33,268 bases of DNA from Elysia marginata (Eukaryota; Mollusca; Gastropoda; Plakobranchidae): the NCBI GenBank assembly GCA_019649035.1, contig BMAT01012373.1, forward strand, positions 43,503-76,770, given 5' to 3'. A program made the translations under genes and the position numbers. The notes under the pieces are model-generated. The model saw nothing but the letters and a program-made list of their open reading frames with translations. It did no database searches and was not told where the DNA came from. How positions within the stretch are numbered: position 1 is the first letter of the stretch; each line of letters begins with the position of its first letter. Shown piece after piece: positions 21,883-32,530 of this stretch.

Positions 21883-24800
21883 TCAGCTTGTCACCTCTCT
21901 GAATGTGTTGATCACCATGTAACGGGAGAAAATCACATACAAAACACGGAACCAAACCATCTGGCTGTTGTGAGCACACATAGCTTTCTGCAAAACAAAA
22001 CAAAAGTTGTTGAAGACTACAGGTTTTAGATATAATGTCTGCCTCATGACCAGTGAGAATGCTTGCATTTGTAAACGCTTCCTTGATAAAATGCTTTTAA
22101 AAGTTTTTTCTTCTTTTTCTCTATATTTTTTATCAACAAACGTTTAATATATTTCCAAAACATTTTGATGATTTCATGAAGTTATTTATGTTGGAAAGCT
22201 AAGGAAAATACACTGCTCAAAAATAAAATGCCTTAAAGTGTGTAAATTGCAACATTCAACTTATTTGCAATGAATGTATACATCAATGTTCTCATGTGAA
22301 AGAAAAGTATGTAACTTATGACTGAATAGAAAAACATAAACCATGATCTTTTCCTTTATCATATTTTTTTTTCACATAGAAAGAAAGTGAAGGTTAATGA
22401 GGAACTGGCAGTAACTGATGTAACACCTTGAATATGATGACACGATGATGCCATTTATAGGTGTAACTTCTTCATTGTCATTACATTAAAACAAGGAAAT
22501 CATGTACTAGTATTAAGTGTTAGAAACATGGTTGTAAACTTAAAACTAGGTACTCTAAACTAAAATTTCATTTTGAATTTTGACTGTTTTAAGCTATTAA
22601 TATTATATGAACTTTTGATTCTGAGCAATTTGACACCAAATTTATCTTCCTAGCTCAATTTTCACGGAAGTTATGTAATTTTGAAATTTGCAAAATTAAG
22701 CTGTGTTTTGCAAAGCTACCACCTTTTTTGAAAGTACTGTAGGACAAAATTGACTTTTCTATTTTACTAGCAATTTTACAGAGTCTATAAGTTGAGGTTT
22801 ACATTTTTCTCCATAAAATTAAAGTATACATTTCTTGAGAGGAAAAAAAAGACAACTGAATATGTTTTCTATTGACATTCAAATACATGCTTAACCTACC
22901 TGGGCTCTGAGTATTTCTGTGAAAGGAGACACAAAGGTCACAAGGTCACCTTTCAAGCTGAAAGGAAGCTCTAGAAAACTGGTGTACTTGCGGAGGAGAC
23001 CAACGGTTTCTAGTTCCAACAATTTTACTGCACCTGAAAAATACAAATATTCACTGAATGTTTCTTTTGAGCTGCAGGAAATAACGAATTTTTGCTAATG
23101 ATAAAGATAATTTTTGTTTAATTTCATTACATTCTTCAAAGGCAGTATTACAGTAACTTAATGAAGGGAAGAAATTGGTAAGGACTAAATATAGACACGA
23201 ACAGCTTAAAGAAGGAGTTTAAGGTTTAAGGTTTTTAGAGAGGAAAAAAAAGTTTTTACGACAATGATTCAAAACAGTGATCATGAGCTAAAAAATTCAT
23301 ATAACCTTCATACTGAGTACACGCAAACTTTGGCAGTCAACCACTCAGTTGTATCTCAAGTTGAGAATTTCATAGAAAATTTCACTTTGACGTGGCATTA
23401 ACATATAAAGGGAGACTCCAAATTACATTGCTATAGGGTGGGAAATTCACAGGGGAAAAGAAAAGAGAAAGGGGGAAAAGGAAGAGGCCTGTTGTCCTCA
23501 GAGGGTGAGACTGACAACAGTTTGGTGAGTTTTAGTTTCAGTGTCAGTAACGAGGGGTAGGCCTACTGACTTTGTAAACCCAAACATCAACTTTATCAAA
23601 CGCATATCAACTTGTACACACACAGTTAGCCCTGCAGATAAAGAACATACTAGTACTTCACACTGCTTTCAAATAAATTTCAATTGGTTTCCCCTTTTTT
23701 GTGTTAAAATTGCCTAGCTATCCTGCAGATCCACTAAAGTTTTGATAAGTGAAAAACAACATTTTTTTAATGGTAATGAAAGAAGCATACCAAAAAAAGG
23801 GTTATTTAGTAACAAGACAAAATAACTGTAAAAGAATAACTCACCGTGAGAAAAGTTGCTTCTATGCACAATTTGCCTGTATTGGAAAAAAATAATTAAA
23901 TAATGATAAAGCCACGATCTCAAAACTAGCCAAAATGAGTTTGATGTAATAAATTTTATATGTACAGTTCTTAATATTTTGAACAATGCACTTTTCTGAG
24001 CTTCTAAGCTTTACATATTGTTTAAACCAATCAAAACTCTGAGGGAATAAATAGACATTATTTTGTTTAATATTTATAAGAGAAAGTTGAAAAAAACCCA
24101 CTGTAAATATTTGTTCTATTCAAATTAACATACTCTAATGCATGGGGGGGGGGGGTCATTTGGCCTGGTCTGATTGCAAACAGACTGCTAAGATTCCACA
24201 GGAACCTCTACAAATGCATTATCCTGCAGGTACTTATACAAACTAATCGTTTACAATATGTTTGTCCTTATCAACCTGAATAAGATGCTCTAAATACATG
24301 TAGTACTTTCAGTAGTCACACATAAGAATAATAAAAGGAGATAAGTCTTTCTTCTGCACTGTTGATCACTGAAAGCTACAATCAAAATAAGGTTAAATAG
24401 ATAATGTTTTAAAAAGTTTGTTTTGAATTTTTTAAATGCTTTGCATAGCATGTACACTCATCTTTAACTTATGACAAAACCCACCTTGCTGCTTTGGAAA
24501 CAAAGATGTGATTTGAATGGCCACTGACTCCATGATGATCAAAGGTTAACACCTGACCAATAATGTGATAAAAGGTGGGGGAAGAGGGAGGGAGTGTTTT
24601 CCTGTGTTATATGATGCCAGATATTATTATATATAAACAAGAAGAGAAAGTTTTGTCATATTTTATTTTGAAAATTTAACTTTAGGGCTTTCTATTAGAA
24701 GTAAACTCTTCACTTCTAGCGCAACCATACTTTTAGTTATACATAAAACTTTCTGATTGACAGTACGTGTTTCTTATCTGGAATGCTCGGGCTGGAAAAT

Positions 24801-27800
24801 GAAACCTATCAAATCGTGTACCACATATGTTTGTGGTAAATATAGTATTTATTATCAGTACCTTATGTTTAAAAAAGGAGTAAGACTTATTAACTCTGAG
24901 TCCAATAATTTGACTACAATTTTATCATAATTGTGGCCCAAATCCTTAAGGTGTCAAAAAATACTATTATTTGCACATATTTTATTCCCTGATTAAATCT
25001 GAGACGAGTTCACAAATAATGGTCGGGAAAGAAACAACTCACATAATCTGGTTGAAACCTGTTGATGGTTGCTCTCATTTCATTACCAAGAAGAGCCAAA
25101 TCCCACACAGCATTTGGATCATCTGGGAAGGCACTAATGACAACCATTATAATCAAGTTGAGGCAAAAGTAAAACAATAAAAACATGTCTCTTTTCCAGT
25201 TTTGAATTAAACAAGTTCATAAATTTTGTAGATCTACTGGTAAAAGGTAATGTACATTTTAAGTAACTTAAGAAGAAGATGGTATTTATCAAAATCGTGT
25301 GTACCCTATATTTTATATTTTATCACACAAATGATACATTATGTACTTGTGAAAATAAACTAGCACATTTATTTGTCTCACCATCACGTCCAGAACGAAT
25401 GAGTCAGAAGTCGGAAATTCTGTTCTCGAGAAAGAGTCAAAGAGCTAGATATCATAAATGTCTATTTTTTTTTCTTCTCTTCCTCTCTATTTTAAATCAA
25501 GAAAAATTGTCCATATCTTTCCACAGAATATTAATAACTTTATAAAATTTTTGACGTTGGGAAGCTTAGAAAAATGTCTAGTTCAAAATAGCAATGATTT
25601 TAAAAGTAAAAATTGCAGTATCGACTCATTCGCCCTGGACGCGAGACATTTGATACTATTCCTTATTTGTTGAGCTTTCAAAAAATGTTAAAATAATACT
25701 ACAATTATAAACAAAAATGCATTGTGATTCAAATGGAAAAAATTCCCCCAATAGGCAAAAGATTTTTTTTCTGTTACGCCATGAGTATTTCTAGCCAAAT
25801 GATAAAGGAATTCACCAACCTGTTATCTAAAACTTGAACATTGTGATCAGCAACACCTAAGATTTTGCAACTTTCTAGCAACTCTTTTTTCCTTTCTTCA
25901 CCCTTTTTATAGTAGTTGCCTGAAACAAAATGTTATGGAATTTGAAAATTAAAAAGTCATCTTTGAAGCAGCCTAAGTAACTTGTAACTTACTTGGCTAG
26001 TCTGTTACTGGCAAAGCTCGTGATGGAAGTAACAGTGGACTTATTCTGTAATGCCAATTCAACAAAACCCATTAAAATTTGTAGCAAAATTGCACTGGGT
26101 AGTGTTTTACATGTTAAGCTTGATAAAAAAAAAAATTGAGACCTTATTGAGAGAAAGGAAATTCATTGATTTGTTTTAACTCTCTTAGCAGTACAGTTGG
26201 GACCTGTGAAAACTCTAAATATCTGGAGGTTGTACTTTTCTCTGGAATTTTCATTGATCAAAGTTAAAATAATCAAATAGATCCCTATTTCAATATGCAC
26301 TTTGGCTGCACCGCTGGGACTATGCTTGTAGACATCCAAACAATTCAGATTCACATCACAGAAAATAATTAGCACTTATGGTCACTTTGAGGTAAAAGTG
26401 TATTATACTTATAGGTGCCTAAATTGGACCATCAGGCAGCAGGCCTATACGTATCTGTAAAAATTAATTTATTGGTAATGTAGCAGTAGATATCCCACAG
26501 ATTTAAAAAAATTGCATAAAAGTTTTTTTCCATTTGTAACTTTTCCAAAGATATTTCAATAACAATAGTTGTAGCCATTGAATCAGTTTGTAATTTTGAG
26601 TTGTGGTTTCTAATGCAATAAACTTAAGTTCAGGGATGCCACTCAAATTTTTTACAACAACTGAAAATTCTGGCACTATGTTCTTGGGTAAATTAATGAA
26701 TATAATTATAAAGTGTCATTTAGGGGCAGTGAAGTTTAATTGTTCACTCAGCTTGTCAGGCTTAATAAACGGGAAGGAGAGGAAATAACTGATAATAAGA
26801 CATGTACACGAAATCAAGGTATCACATAATATGCTGAGTTGCTGATTGAGAAAACGAAATCCTTAAGCCTAGCCTTCACTTGAACATTGGGTGTTTGAAA
26901 TAAAAAATACTTTAAATTATGTTTAAAGGCTTAATAGCTTATGTAACCCGAAAAAAACATTTGCTGGATAAAAATTTTGGCGAAAAGGACATTTTCAACC
27001 GCCGTTTCTAAGCCTTGACTACTTTATTTCTATAAAATGTATCACCGTACTGAGGCACGATTGTGTGCTAGGCCTATCACAAAAGTTTGCAGCTTCTAGT
27101 GCAATCATCAAAGAAAGGCTTCATTACCGCATTGCTGTCTACCAAATTGAACAAAGAAAAACTTTAAATTATGACTTTGACTGGGTCTAGAATTGAGAGC
27201 CATGTCTAGTTTTCTAGAGAATCCAGACCTGCATTTACAACAAAGCACATAGCTCTCAGTCATTAAAACCTAATCTAGATTTAGATTCTAGATATGTATG
27301 CATATTCCACTTGTTTGAGGATGTTTTCTTTATTTCTTATAAGATAAATTCTTTCTATTTTAAGGCCCATTATTAATTTGTTCATTCCCGCCTTACTGCC
27401 AGCCTTTACAAACCAATAAGCAGAGCATACAAAATTAGTATTGAATACAAACAGTATAATATTGCAGTATTTTTAAGGTTCCGTTGATTAAGGTGCATAT
27501 TGATCACACTTTCATTTTCGAAATGTCAGTAAATATTTAGTACCATGTTACTGGACTATCATAACATATTTGTTTAAAATGTAATTTACTTTTAGGCTTT
27601 TGATTGCAATATGAAAAGATAACAAAATTCTAGGGGCGAACTATTTAGTTGTATCTGGTATCGATATCATTTAAATAAAAGTACTTGAATATTGCATGCT
27701 CTGCTTGTACCGCATAATCCTGACATTGGCCCACTGGCAAGACAGACGAAATGGAAGGGATGATAACCCATTTTTAAAACCAGTGGGCCAATCCCAGGAT

Positions 27801-29062
27801 TAAGCTCAACGAAGCCATTTGGACCTAAAGATTTAAGCAAAGTAGAACCAACAGTTATCTAACTTGTAGAAGTCAGATTAATTATAGACACAAGTCATTT
27901 CTAGATTCAGAATAGATCGCGGTCTGAGGCAAAGTCACAAAAAGCTCTGCCTATCCTAATGTTGGATTGTTGAATGAAAATAAACAGAGTCTAGATTTAG
28001 ATTCTAGATCAAGGTCACATGTAGTGTATGATACATTGTAAGTTCAACGGGATTGCAATTTTCAGCCATAAAACTATGGAAACCACTAGAGGAGATATGT
28101 CTAAAACAAAAATACAGGCATTATTTTTAATTATTGAAGTTTAGTATACAGAGATTCTTTGGATTGAAAAAAAAGATTTTGTTGCAGACTATGCCATATG
28201 TTTGTTCGACAGACCAGGCATTCTCCACTGACAAACCCTAGACCTATGGAGATAAGCAAGTCAAGTTATCAACACATTAAAAACAAAATCAAGATTTTTG
28301 AAACATGATGCTCGTTTAAGGCTGTTGTTTTTTTTAAATGAGAGCTGAAAATTTTCACTGAAATAAAGGTAGGAAACATCCCACTCATAACATCAGGCCA
28401 TGCCTTTTACTAGCAGAGTAGTAGTAGCCTCAGCTCAAGTCAGCATATCGTGTGACAAGCACCATGATGTTTGTCATTGTGTTTCGTGTTAACTTAGGTC
28501 TCATTGATACCCCTGGAAGTTATATTTATTATTGCTCATTGTTGTAAAGGCCTATCCAGTAACCAGACTGAGATAAAAGTGGCATGAGCCCGCTGGCGAC
28601 TCAAACTGCTGAAATGATAACTTAATTTGACACCAGCTACCAGCAAGTTTATCCTAGGATTTATAAGCCTTGGGGGACTAGATTTAAAAACGGATGATTA
28701 CCCCAATGGGTCATACGTGGAGAAAAATAATTTATGCATCTTAAATACAACTTTGATCAACTCTGTTTTTACCATCAGTTCTAACCTGAAGTGGTGCACA
28801 TAACAAAAACTTCACTAGTTTTGCTCAAATAAATGATGGTTGGAGAAAAAAACATGCATTCGTCATCAGGATGTGCCGTGAGGATAAGAATCTTTTTCTT
28901 CACCAGATCCGAATCCTTATCTGATTTCAATGAAAGTATATCGTTTGTGATGCAAAGATACACCAAGGCACAAGCGAGTAAATAGGACAAAAAAGCTATC
29001 TTTAGAAGGTCCACAGGGGACTCCGAAAGCAGCCTTAGAACAAATTCTAAGGGCGCTGCCAT
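21883..29062 (-). CDS. PIGL: N-acetylglucosaminyl-phosphatidylinositol de-N-acetylase (PIG-L), seven exons, complete
   Basis: Removes the N-acetyl group from GlcNAc-PI, the second step of GPI-anchor synthesis, on the cytosolic face of the ER. Exons (minus): 29062-28786, 25919-25820, 25133-25043, 24552-24485, 23876-23845 (32 nt), 23033-22900 and 21987-21883 (stop TGA 21885-21883). All introns are GT-AG and phases agree, giving 268 residues (human about 252). Residues 20-38 form one membrane segment. AHPDDE at 63-68 supplies the catalytic Asp and zinc ligands, followed by CMFFSPT. GNYYKKGEERKKELLESC (93-110), FPDDP (128-132) and TFDHHGVSGHSNH (159-171, second metal-binding His pair) follow. The last two exons read LRKY...LELPFSL, then KAMCAHNSQMVWFRVLYVIF SRYM, matching the human C-terminus. 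The start at 29062 has a good context (AAAATGG); an in-frame ATG at 29086 has a weak one. Three introns carry MITEs of one family. Confidence 0.96.
22048..22275 (+). mobile_element. AT-rich MITE, copy 2 (PIGL intron 6)
   Basis: The left end GACCAGTGAGAATGCTT resembles the TCCAGaacGAATGAG terminus of the copy at 25384. The right end (AACTTATTTGCAATG near 22260) is degraded. The interior, T-rich then GGAAAGCTAAGGAAAATACA and CTGCTCAAAA, aligns with the GGAAGCTTAGAAAAATGTC and TAGTTCAAAATAG segment of the 25384 copy. It lies about 60 bp upstream of the last exon. Ends are approximate. Confidence 0.45.
23921..24172 (-). mobile_element. AT-rich MITE, copy 3 (PIGL intron 4)
   Basis: Left end CAAAACTAGCCAAAATGAGT; right end TCATTTGGCCTGGTC (24156-24170). 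These form weak inverted repeats related to those of the 25384 copy. The interior on the minus strand (GAAGCTCAGAAAAGTGCATT, GTTCAAAATATT) is the closest match to that copy. A 12-G run (24144-24155) lies beside the right end. The element ends about 45 bp from the acceptor of the 32-nt exon. Confidence 0.55.
25384..25644 (+). mobile_element. AT-rich MITE, copy 4 (PIGL intron 2), best-preserved ends
   Basis: TCACGTCCAGAACGAATGAG (from 25384) is the inverted counterpart of CTCATTCGCCCTGGACGCGA (to 25644); 19 of 22 terminal positions agree. The interior is a T-run followed by AT-rich sequence with GGGAAGCTTAGAAAAATGTC and GTTCAAAATAG. No coding capacity. The related copies at 5558, 22048 and 23921 were aligned to this one by eye. 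Confidence 0.7.
25920..28785 (-). other. PIGL intron 1
   Basis: Donor GT at 28785-28784 (CAG|GTTAGA) and acceptor AG at 25921-25920 (TTTGTTTCAG). Inside are a fold-back at 27715-27802 and two copies of a TCTAGATTTAGATTCTAGAT string (near 27274 and 27989). Nothing else recognisable, and no other exon. Confidence 0.8.
27715..27802. repeat. Fold-back with 23-bp arms
   Basis: TAATCCTGACATTGGCCCAC plus TGG (27715-27737) is the inverted counterpart of CCAGTGGGCCAATCCCAGGA plus TTA (27780-27802), with two or three mismatches and a 42-nt loop. It lies in PIGL intron 1, so it would be transcribed. It could be a miniature transposon or a hairpin RNA precursor. Confidence 0.6.
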
Positions 29063-29066
29063 TTTG
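29055..29066 (-). promoter_or_regulatory. TISU/YY1-like element at the PIGL start codon
   Basis: CAAAATGGCAGC overlaps the chosen ATG. The TISU consensus (SAASATGGCGGC) is matched at 10 of 12 positions, and the complement GCCATTTTGG fits the YY1 core GCCATnTTG. TISU elements drive transcription and accurate initiation from very short 5' UTRs in housekeeping genes, which would suit PIGL and would make the in-frame ATG at 29086 a 5'-flank codon. Confidence 0.4.
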
Positions 29067-29602
29067 GTTGTTTGGAAACGCCTCATAAACTTGTGGGCGT
29101 TTTGTTTATCAAAATATTTATCGATATTTTGTTCTCGTCTTTACCTATAAAGTCGTTTAGGCGTTGGGCCGCTTTAAGAGCGGGAACACATCATAGATCT
29201 GTTGTCATTATTATTTTTTTCAATACTACATCTAAAAAGTCTCAAAAAAAGAAAAGAAATAATATTATTATCTCAAAAGGCACATCATCTAAAGGACAAA
29301 AATATACCTAAGGTAAACATTGATTTCAAAAATATTTTTAACTATTATTTAGTTACCCCAGCTCTTATGTAGAGAAAAACTGAAATTAGCTTCGGCAAAA
29401 TGCTATTTAACTAGTTTCAACTTTTAGAAAATCATAAATATGATCATGTTCACATAGGCTTAGTTAAAGAGCAAACACGTTACTCAATTAATGTGTTCTC
29501 TTGAAATTGAAACATATGTGTTCAAAAAACACGTACTGAATTAGTATGACAACAAAACAATATAAAAAGGGGCCTTATTCAAGAATACTTAAAATAAAGT
29601 AA

Positions 29603-29880
29603 AGAGCTTTTTTATGTGGCGTCTAATCCACTAAAATGTTCTAAGCGCTAATCACCTTCTGAATTTACAAAAGAGCAGCAACTAAAGCGCACCACTCTAA
29701 CATACTGATAAGATCTTTCACAGCACATGGTCAGGTACTCCTTTAACGCATGAGTGAGGCAGAGAAACCTGTGTAAATAGCCTTTCTCAAGGACTCAACG
29801 ACTCAACGTCCAACACAGCGCTCGGACCCCGGATCTCTCGCTGGTAAAGCCAAGTGTCTACCACTAGACCAAGACACCCC
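29603..29880 (-). mobile_element. tRNA-derived SINE (second type), minus strand
   Basis: Read on the minus strand from 29880: GGGGTGTCTTGGTCTAGTGG gives an A-box-like TGGTCTAGTGG, and GGGGTCCGAGCGC gives a decayed B box. The core CCTTGAGAAAGGCTATTTAC and GGAGTACCTGACC aligns with the core of the SINE at 9524. The 3' part AGCGCTTAGAACATTTT (minus, from 29648), ending near GACGCCACATAAAAAA (29603), resembles the LINE tail at 20211-20245. No target-site duplication identified. Confidence 0.65.
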
Positions 29881-30188
29881 TTATTTAGTAACATATTAGG
29901 GCTAGATATATAATTGTCTGGGCTCATGGGCTCATGCAAATCTTTGTTGATGCATAATAGATTTACACGACCAGGCCTCTGGTGTTGAGTCAGCTTCACG
30001 ATTTCTTGAACTGGTAGGGAACATTTTTTTTTCACATTGCAGATGGTAACACAGGCCACTGTCTGATCTGCAACGACCATGAGTTATCGGCCAGCTCAGG
30101 AGGATGAAAACCATAGGGGAGGATATTCAAGATGGGTGGTGGGCAAACGGGGCCCGTTAGCCAATCGTCTGCGATAAAAATCCAAACT

Positions 30189-30383
30189 ACGTACGGGTGT
30201 TGTTACACCATACGTTGTCGTCGTCTGCGTCCGCGCGCAAGATATCTCATATGTTGAATAGGAGGCGTCTATTGGGAATGCGATTAAAGCGCAAAATTAT
30301 CGCTCTTGCCCACAAGCAGTTGACTTCAAAGAGGAAGTTTTTCAAAAAGAACGATAATATGCGCTCTAATCGCATTCCCAATT
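30189..30383. repeat. Two fold-backs in a CpG-richer stretch
   Basis: Small hairpin: ACGTACGGGTGT (30189-30200) with ACACCATACGT (30205-30215). Larger hairpin: a 32-bp arm at 30271-30302 starting ATTGGGAATGCGATTAAAGC pairs with 30352-30383, which ends CTAATCGCATTCCCAAT, with about three mismatches and a 49-nt loop. The region has more CpG (for example CGTCGTCTGCGTCCGCGCGC) than its surroundings. Open frames crossing it are by-products of the symmetry. Confidence 0.65.
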
Positions 30384-31510
30384 GCTCAAGTGAGCCAGAA
30401 ACAGACAAAAAAAAACAGTCAACATACTTGAGATACCTCGAATCCACGCATGGTGTCAAAATGTCAGAAGCGTTTTCAAGAACAAGTTTTTTTTTTAATT
30501 GAATCATCTCTTAACAACATCTGGAAAATATAACATCAGTAATACCTGATTCTGCACTTACAGATTTTGTAATAAATCGCTTTTTCTTTTAAATAAAGAC
30601 GTGACAAGAGCGTACGAATCAATGGTTGTACCATCACCGATACTTCAGTGAACAAAACAGAATTGCAACAAAGGTAATAACAAAATGCAAGTGCCGCCTC
30701 AAACCTTCAAAATGAATTTACAAAATAATAAAATTATGTTAATCAAAAGATGGAGATGAAACTAGCGAGTGACGCGGGTAATATCTTGAGTATCGGTCTA
30801 GAGTATCTGTAGTTCGCTATATCTTTAGATAGTGTGACTCAAACTCTCGTCATGAGAAACGTAACTTTTATAAATGACAACCCAACAGTTATTCGACTAT
30901 CCAGAGATAAACTTTGGCTTGCCTGTATATCGTCAGTTCATGACAAAGCATATATGCGAGCTCGGTGTGGGGCTGGTTTCCAGACTTCTTTATGTTTAAC
31001 ACGATTCAATCAACTTTGTATGCACATTGTTTATGTTACTATAGATAAAGGTTTTAAAGTGTAATTACTATCCTGAGTCAGAGCTAGGAATCTGAAAGGT
31101 AAGAGAAATCTGAGTAATATAACCATTTGTTTGGAAAATAAAACCAAACCCTACCACAAATTACAACAAACATGTCACAGGTATAAAACTATAAACATAT
31201 GCAGCAAAATAAGTTGTGATAATAAAACATAGTCGGACGGCAAGGTTGGATCCCAAGTCTCAGCCCAAATGTATTTTGGTTGTTTTCATCTCAGCGGTCT
31301 TAGGGACAAAAAGAAACGGTGAAAAGGGAGGTAGGTATACTGCCTATATCCCCCAACCGTCCTAAACATCACAGCCATGCTCTTTGCCCTCAATAAAATG
31401 GACACCACAGAAGAATCATTGTGTTAGAGCAACAGAGATGCTACAGATACTAACTGTATATGAAATAAGCAAACTCACCCCAAAGTCTAGCTTGAACCTT
31501 CACCCCTTTT
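30384..31510. other. Non-coding, nothing recognised
   Basis: AT-rich sequence with short unrelated open frames on both strands, none resembling a known protein or showing splice context. The same holds for 29087-29602, 29881-30188 and 31698-32530. Confidence 0.5.
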
Positions 31511-31519
31511 CTCTCTCTC

Positions 31520-31560
<41 letters not shown>

Positions 31561-31697
31561 ATCTCGCTCTCTCTCCCTCCCTCTCTCTCACTCTTTCCCC
31601 TCTTTCTCTCGCTCTCTCTCTCTCCTCTCACTTGCTCTTTCTCTACGCCTCTCGCTCTCTCTCTCCCTTCCCCTCTCTCTCACTCTCTCCCCCCTCT
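31511..31697. repeat. (CT)n polypyrimidine tract
   Basis: Almost pure C/T on the + strand for about 190 bp, with a pure CT core near 31524-31553 and interruptions by single A or G. Ser/Leu-rich and Arg/Glu-rich frames across it are artefacts. Confidence 0.9.
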
Positions 31698-32530
31698 CTT
31701 GGAGTGCCAAAGCTGTTGAACGTGTATAATATCTACACCAAGAGTCAGCAATGTCCATCGCTTGAAAAGCCTTATGTTGATGTAAAAAAAAAAAAAGCAA
31801 GATGACTGTCCCGGTTGATAATTGGGCAAAGATAAAAATCAGAAGAGTCTTTCTCTAAAGAAATGGAGAAATCCAACTGGAAATCATAGAGAAATAATGC
31901 TATTGCTATATTATTATGACAAGTGTGCCATGATAAAACAGTGTAGTCATCTTTGGTGTAGATTGTCCTTAAAAGGCGACTCTAGCCTTGAATGTGAGCC
32001 GCCGTGCAATGGCAAACATTCTGCCCTGTGATGAAAACATGCATCGCATTGATTAGCTGATAAAGGCAGGTATGCACCTTAAAACCAGGAAATGGTCAAA
32101 TGGCTAACATCCAAGAACTTTGACCAAAACATTGTACAAGATTCATATTTCTAAATTTATATTAAAAAAATTTCTGAGCGATGGGTTCCCAAACGGATCA
32201 GTGAAGATCACAGGTTGTAGGAATCACGGTATTTTTGCATGATAATGCTATTTTTTCGCCCTGCGGTTTTGGCAAGTCTAATTTGCAAAGGAGTCGGGTG
32301 TCGAAAATTGTACACTAAGCTTACAAGGCGATGATATCTTGAACAACCCATTTTATGAGCTTTCGGGTGTTAAAAGTTGCATCAAATTATCAAACATTTG
32401 TGAAACAAAATATTAAAAACTCTCTTTAATATGAAAGATAGAGAAAAAGAGGAGTGCCTGTACCTTTACTCTTAAAATGCGTTTTCTCTTACTTAAAATT
32501 TCCGACATGCAACTTTTTCTTACAAATCGC

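Noticed and set aside
29787-30080. 97-codon minus-strand frame near 29.8-30.1 kb
   Set aside because: It overlaps the minus-strand SINE and shows no protein family features.
30197-30507. Overlapping open frames on both strands at 30.2-30.5 kb
   Set aside because: They run through the inverted repeat at 30271-30383, which opens both strands together; no recognisable domain or splice context.
31384-31800. Ser/Leu-rich (+) and Arg/Glu-rich (-) open frames
   Set aside because: Direct products of the CT-repeat tract.
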